Shown here piece by piece: positions 62,821-64,000 of a DNA stretch of 64,000 nucleotides; position 1 is the stretch's first letter, and every line of letters begins with the position of its first letter. The translations under genes were made by a program, and so were the position numbers. The DNA is from Lutibacter citreus. Its GTDB lineage: Bacteria; Bacteroidota; Bacteroidia; Flavobacteriales; Flavobacteriaceae. The DNA is taken from positions 186,001-250,000 of the forward strand of contig NZ_QEIH01000003.1 in the NCBI RefSeq assembly GCF_003260195.1, written 5' to 3'. The notes under the pieces were generated by a model, which saw nothing but the letters and a program-made list of their open reading frames with translations, had not been told where the DNA came from and made no database searches.

Positions 62821-62973
62821 ATGCTTGTTAAAGAACTTATTATACAAAAAACTAAAATTAATGGAAATAATAAAGTAAAACGTATTTATATTAATACGTT
62901 AGTTCCAAATTTTAAATTTAAAAATCATAAAAATGAAACGGTATTTAATAAAAATCCCTGTGTAAAACTTTAA
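62821..62973 (+). CDS. Possible small basic protein, 50 residues
   Basis: ATG at 62821, 16 bp after the CAP gene, stop at 62973. The product is Lys/Asn-rich with no recognised domain. The frame also extends upstream into the CAP gene, so its start is uncertain. It could be a chance frame. Confidence 0.25.
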   Translation: MLVKELIIQKTKINGNNKVKRIYINTLVPNFKFKNHKNETVFNKNPCVKL

Positions 62974-63010
62974 GGTTTAGAATTTTATTATTTCTTAATA
63001 AAACAAAACA

Positions 63011-63062
63011 GTTGTAATATATAATTGTCGTCCCAAGAACGCAAGGTATATATATTTATGAC
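63011..63062. repeat. Structured inverted repeat E2
   Basis: Arms ACAGTTGTAATATATA and TATATATTTATGACTGT (near complements) enclose the core TTGTCGTCCCAAGAACG. Same layout as E1 and E3. Confidence 0.6.
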
Positions 63063-63091
63063 TGTTTTATTTTTATTTTAAAAATTCAAAA

Positions 63092-63160
63092 CAGCCGTAA
63101 TAAATTTGTAAAACTGTCGTCCCCACGAAAATTTTTTTAACACAAAAATTACGACTGTAA
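63092..63160. repeat. Structured inverted repeat E3
   Basis: Arms ACAGCCGTAATAAATTTGT and ACAAAAATTACGACTGT enclose the core CTGTCGTCCCCACGAA. Same layout as E1 and E2, in the same orientation and 30 bp after E2. No gene was recognised in the 160 bp between E3 and the thioesterase gene. Confidence 0.6.
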
Positions 63161-63322
63161 ATTTTTAAACATGTTTTAAAAAAAATGTTTAGAAATTTTA
63201 TTATCTATGAACTAATAGGTAACGTAAATTTAAAATTAATCATTAATAAATCGAATATATTTTTAATATTATTTTAATATTTTATATTGTTGTGAATATT
63301 GTTAATTTTATTATTTAAAATA

Positions 63323-63721
63323 ATGCCCAAAACATTCTCTTTAAAACTAGTAGTTAGTGAAAAATCAATTGATTTTTTAAACCATGTAAATAATGTAACA
63401 TATTTAGAATGGGCGCAAAATATTGCAGAGAAACACTGGGGTGAAATTAGTTCAAAAGACTTTAATGATAAATATGTTTGGGTTGTATTAAGACATGAGA
63501 TTGATTATAAATCTTCAGCAATTTTGGGAGATGAATTAGAATTGAAAACTTGGATAGGTAAGTCACATGGTTTAAAGTCAATAAGATATGTTTATATTTA
63601 TAGACAAAATAAATTAATCTGTTCAGTAAAAACTAGTTGGTGTCTTTTGAATAAAAATATGAAACCTATTAGAATTCCAGATGAAATATTATCAATTTTA
63701 AATTTGCATCAACAAGTTTAG
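63323..63721 (+). CDS. Hotdog-fold acyl-CoA/acyl-ACP thioesterase
   Basis: 132 residues from the ATG at 63323; a TTG eight codons upstream is less likely. It has the 4HBT signature DFLNHVNNVTYLEWAQ, with the second half GDELELKTWIG and SWCLLNKNMKPIRIPDEI. The catalytic Asp of many 4HBT enzymes is replaced by Asn in HVNN, as in the acyl-ACP thioesterase-like group. Its stop codon overlaps that of the convergent glycosyltransferase gene by two bases. Confidence 0.85.
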   Translation: MPKTFSLKLVVSEKSIDFLNHVNNVTYLEWAQNIAEKHWGEISSKDFNDKYVWVVLRHEIDYKSSAILGDELELKTWIGKSHGLKSIRYVYIYRQNKLICSVKTSWCLLNKNMKPIRIPDEILSILNLHQQV

Positions 63722-64000
63722 TTTTTATTTTTTTCTTCAATCCATTTAGACATATATTTTGTACTTTTTAAAGTGTGGTGTAAAAGCATTGAGCCAATGA
63801 AATTTTGATCTCGATGCAATTTCAACGATTTTTCAATTAAAATAATTCTATTTATTAATTTTTTTTCAAATTTAATTTTGGAAAAACGTTTATTAATAAT
63901 GTTTATTCCATTTTGTTGAAATTGTTCAAAATAGTTTTCATTTGTATATAACGATACTGCTTTTTGAGCAAAGTCTTCATTATTATTGCTAATAAAACCG
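63718..64000 (-). CDS. C-terminal part of a glycosyltransferase (partial)
   Basis: 93 sense codons enter from the right edge and stop at 63720-63718. The tail GFISNNNEDFAQKAVSLYTNENYFEQFQQNGINIINKRF is the C-terminal end pattern of family GT4/GT1-type glycosyltransferases (GT-B fold), followed by a helical extension ending in KWIEEKNKN. The N-terminus lies outside the window. The sugar donor is unknown. Confidence 0.75.
   Translation of the reverse strand, partial: GFISNNNEDFAQKAVSLYTNENYFEQFQQNGINIINKRFSKIKFEKKLINRIILIEKSLKLHRDQNFIGSMLLHHTLKSTKYMSKWIEEKNKN

Noticed and set aside
62186..63160. Integron attC sites
   Set aside because: The arms do not end in GTTRRRY/RYYYAAC and no integrase gene is seen, so the repeats are reported only as structured repeats.

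Overview
The window is AT-rich DNA (roughly 70 percent A+T by eye) from a member of the Bacteroidota, most likely a marine or freshwater Flavobacteriaceae species. Supporting signs are flavobacterial promoter -7 boxes of the TAnnTTTG type, the lack of Shine-Dalgarno sequences, many lipoproteins with a GC[DSK]-like start, a bacillithiol-system YtxJ protein, a split transketolase, and CzcA pumps fused to TolC. About 90 percent is chromosomal housekeeping sequence. No prophage, insertion sequence, CRISPR array or rRNA operon is visible.

Layout. 1-5.2 kb: the tail of an unidentified gene, a GH31 alpha-glucosidase, a Crp/Fnr regulator followed by a perfect 20-bp palindrome, a lipoprotein and fabG. 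5.2-19.5 kb: a large membrane VWA-like protein, then two tandem copies of a three-gene heavy-metal efflux module (small His-rich secreted protein, CzcA-type RND pump fused to a TolC-type channel, periplasmic adaptor). 19.6-30.3 kb: prohibitin-like SPFH protein, secreted and lipoproteins, tRNA-Leu and tRNA-Lys, aroK, a phosphoribosyltransferase, an S4 protein/SDR/TPMT operon, an FKBP lipoprotein, a beta-barrel protein, a transketolase C-half, Maf and UbiA. 29.9-33.1 kb: a subtilisin-like protease with eight hemopexin repeats and, beside it, a lipoprotein that resembles the detached pro-domain of that protease. 33.7-48.9 kb: smpB, clpB, ytxJ, fumarylacetoacetase, glyA, peroxiredoxin, rmuC, an acyltransferase, an MFS transporter, gcvT and an Xaa-Pro aminopeptidase.

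48.4-57 kb (minus strand): lysA, then thrA-thrB-thrC followed with only 29 bp by amt, a PII gene and a DUF6265 gene. A Thr/Ile-rich leader peptide lies upstream of thrA, pointing to attenuation control. Aspartate-family amino acid synthesis and ammonium uptake may therefore be co-expressed. 57-64 kb: pepT, lipoproteins, a DUF2202 protein, a 1.5-kb gene-poor stretch with direct repeats, a CAP-domain lipoprotein flanked by three copies of a structured inverted repeat, a hotdog thioesterase and the end of a glycosyltransferase gene.

The most interesting items are the double efflux module with internal signal peptides in the pump-channel fusions, the protease/pro-domain-lipoprotein pair, the threonine leader, the palindrome beside the Crp/Fnr gene, the paired operator-like sites between clpB and ytxJ, and the structured repeats around 62-63 kb.
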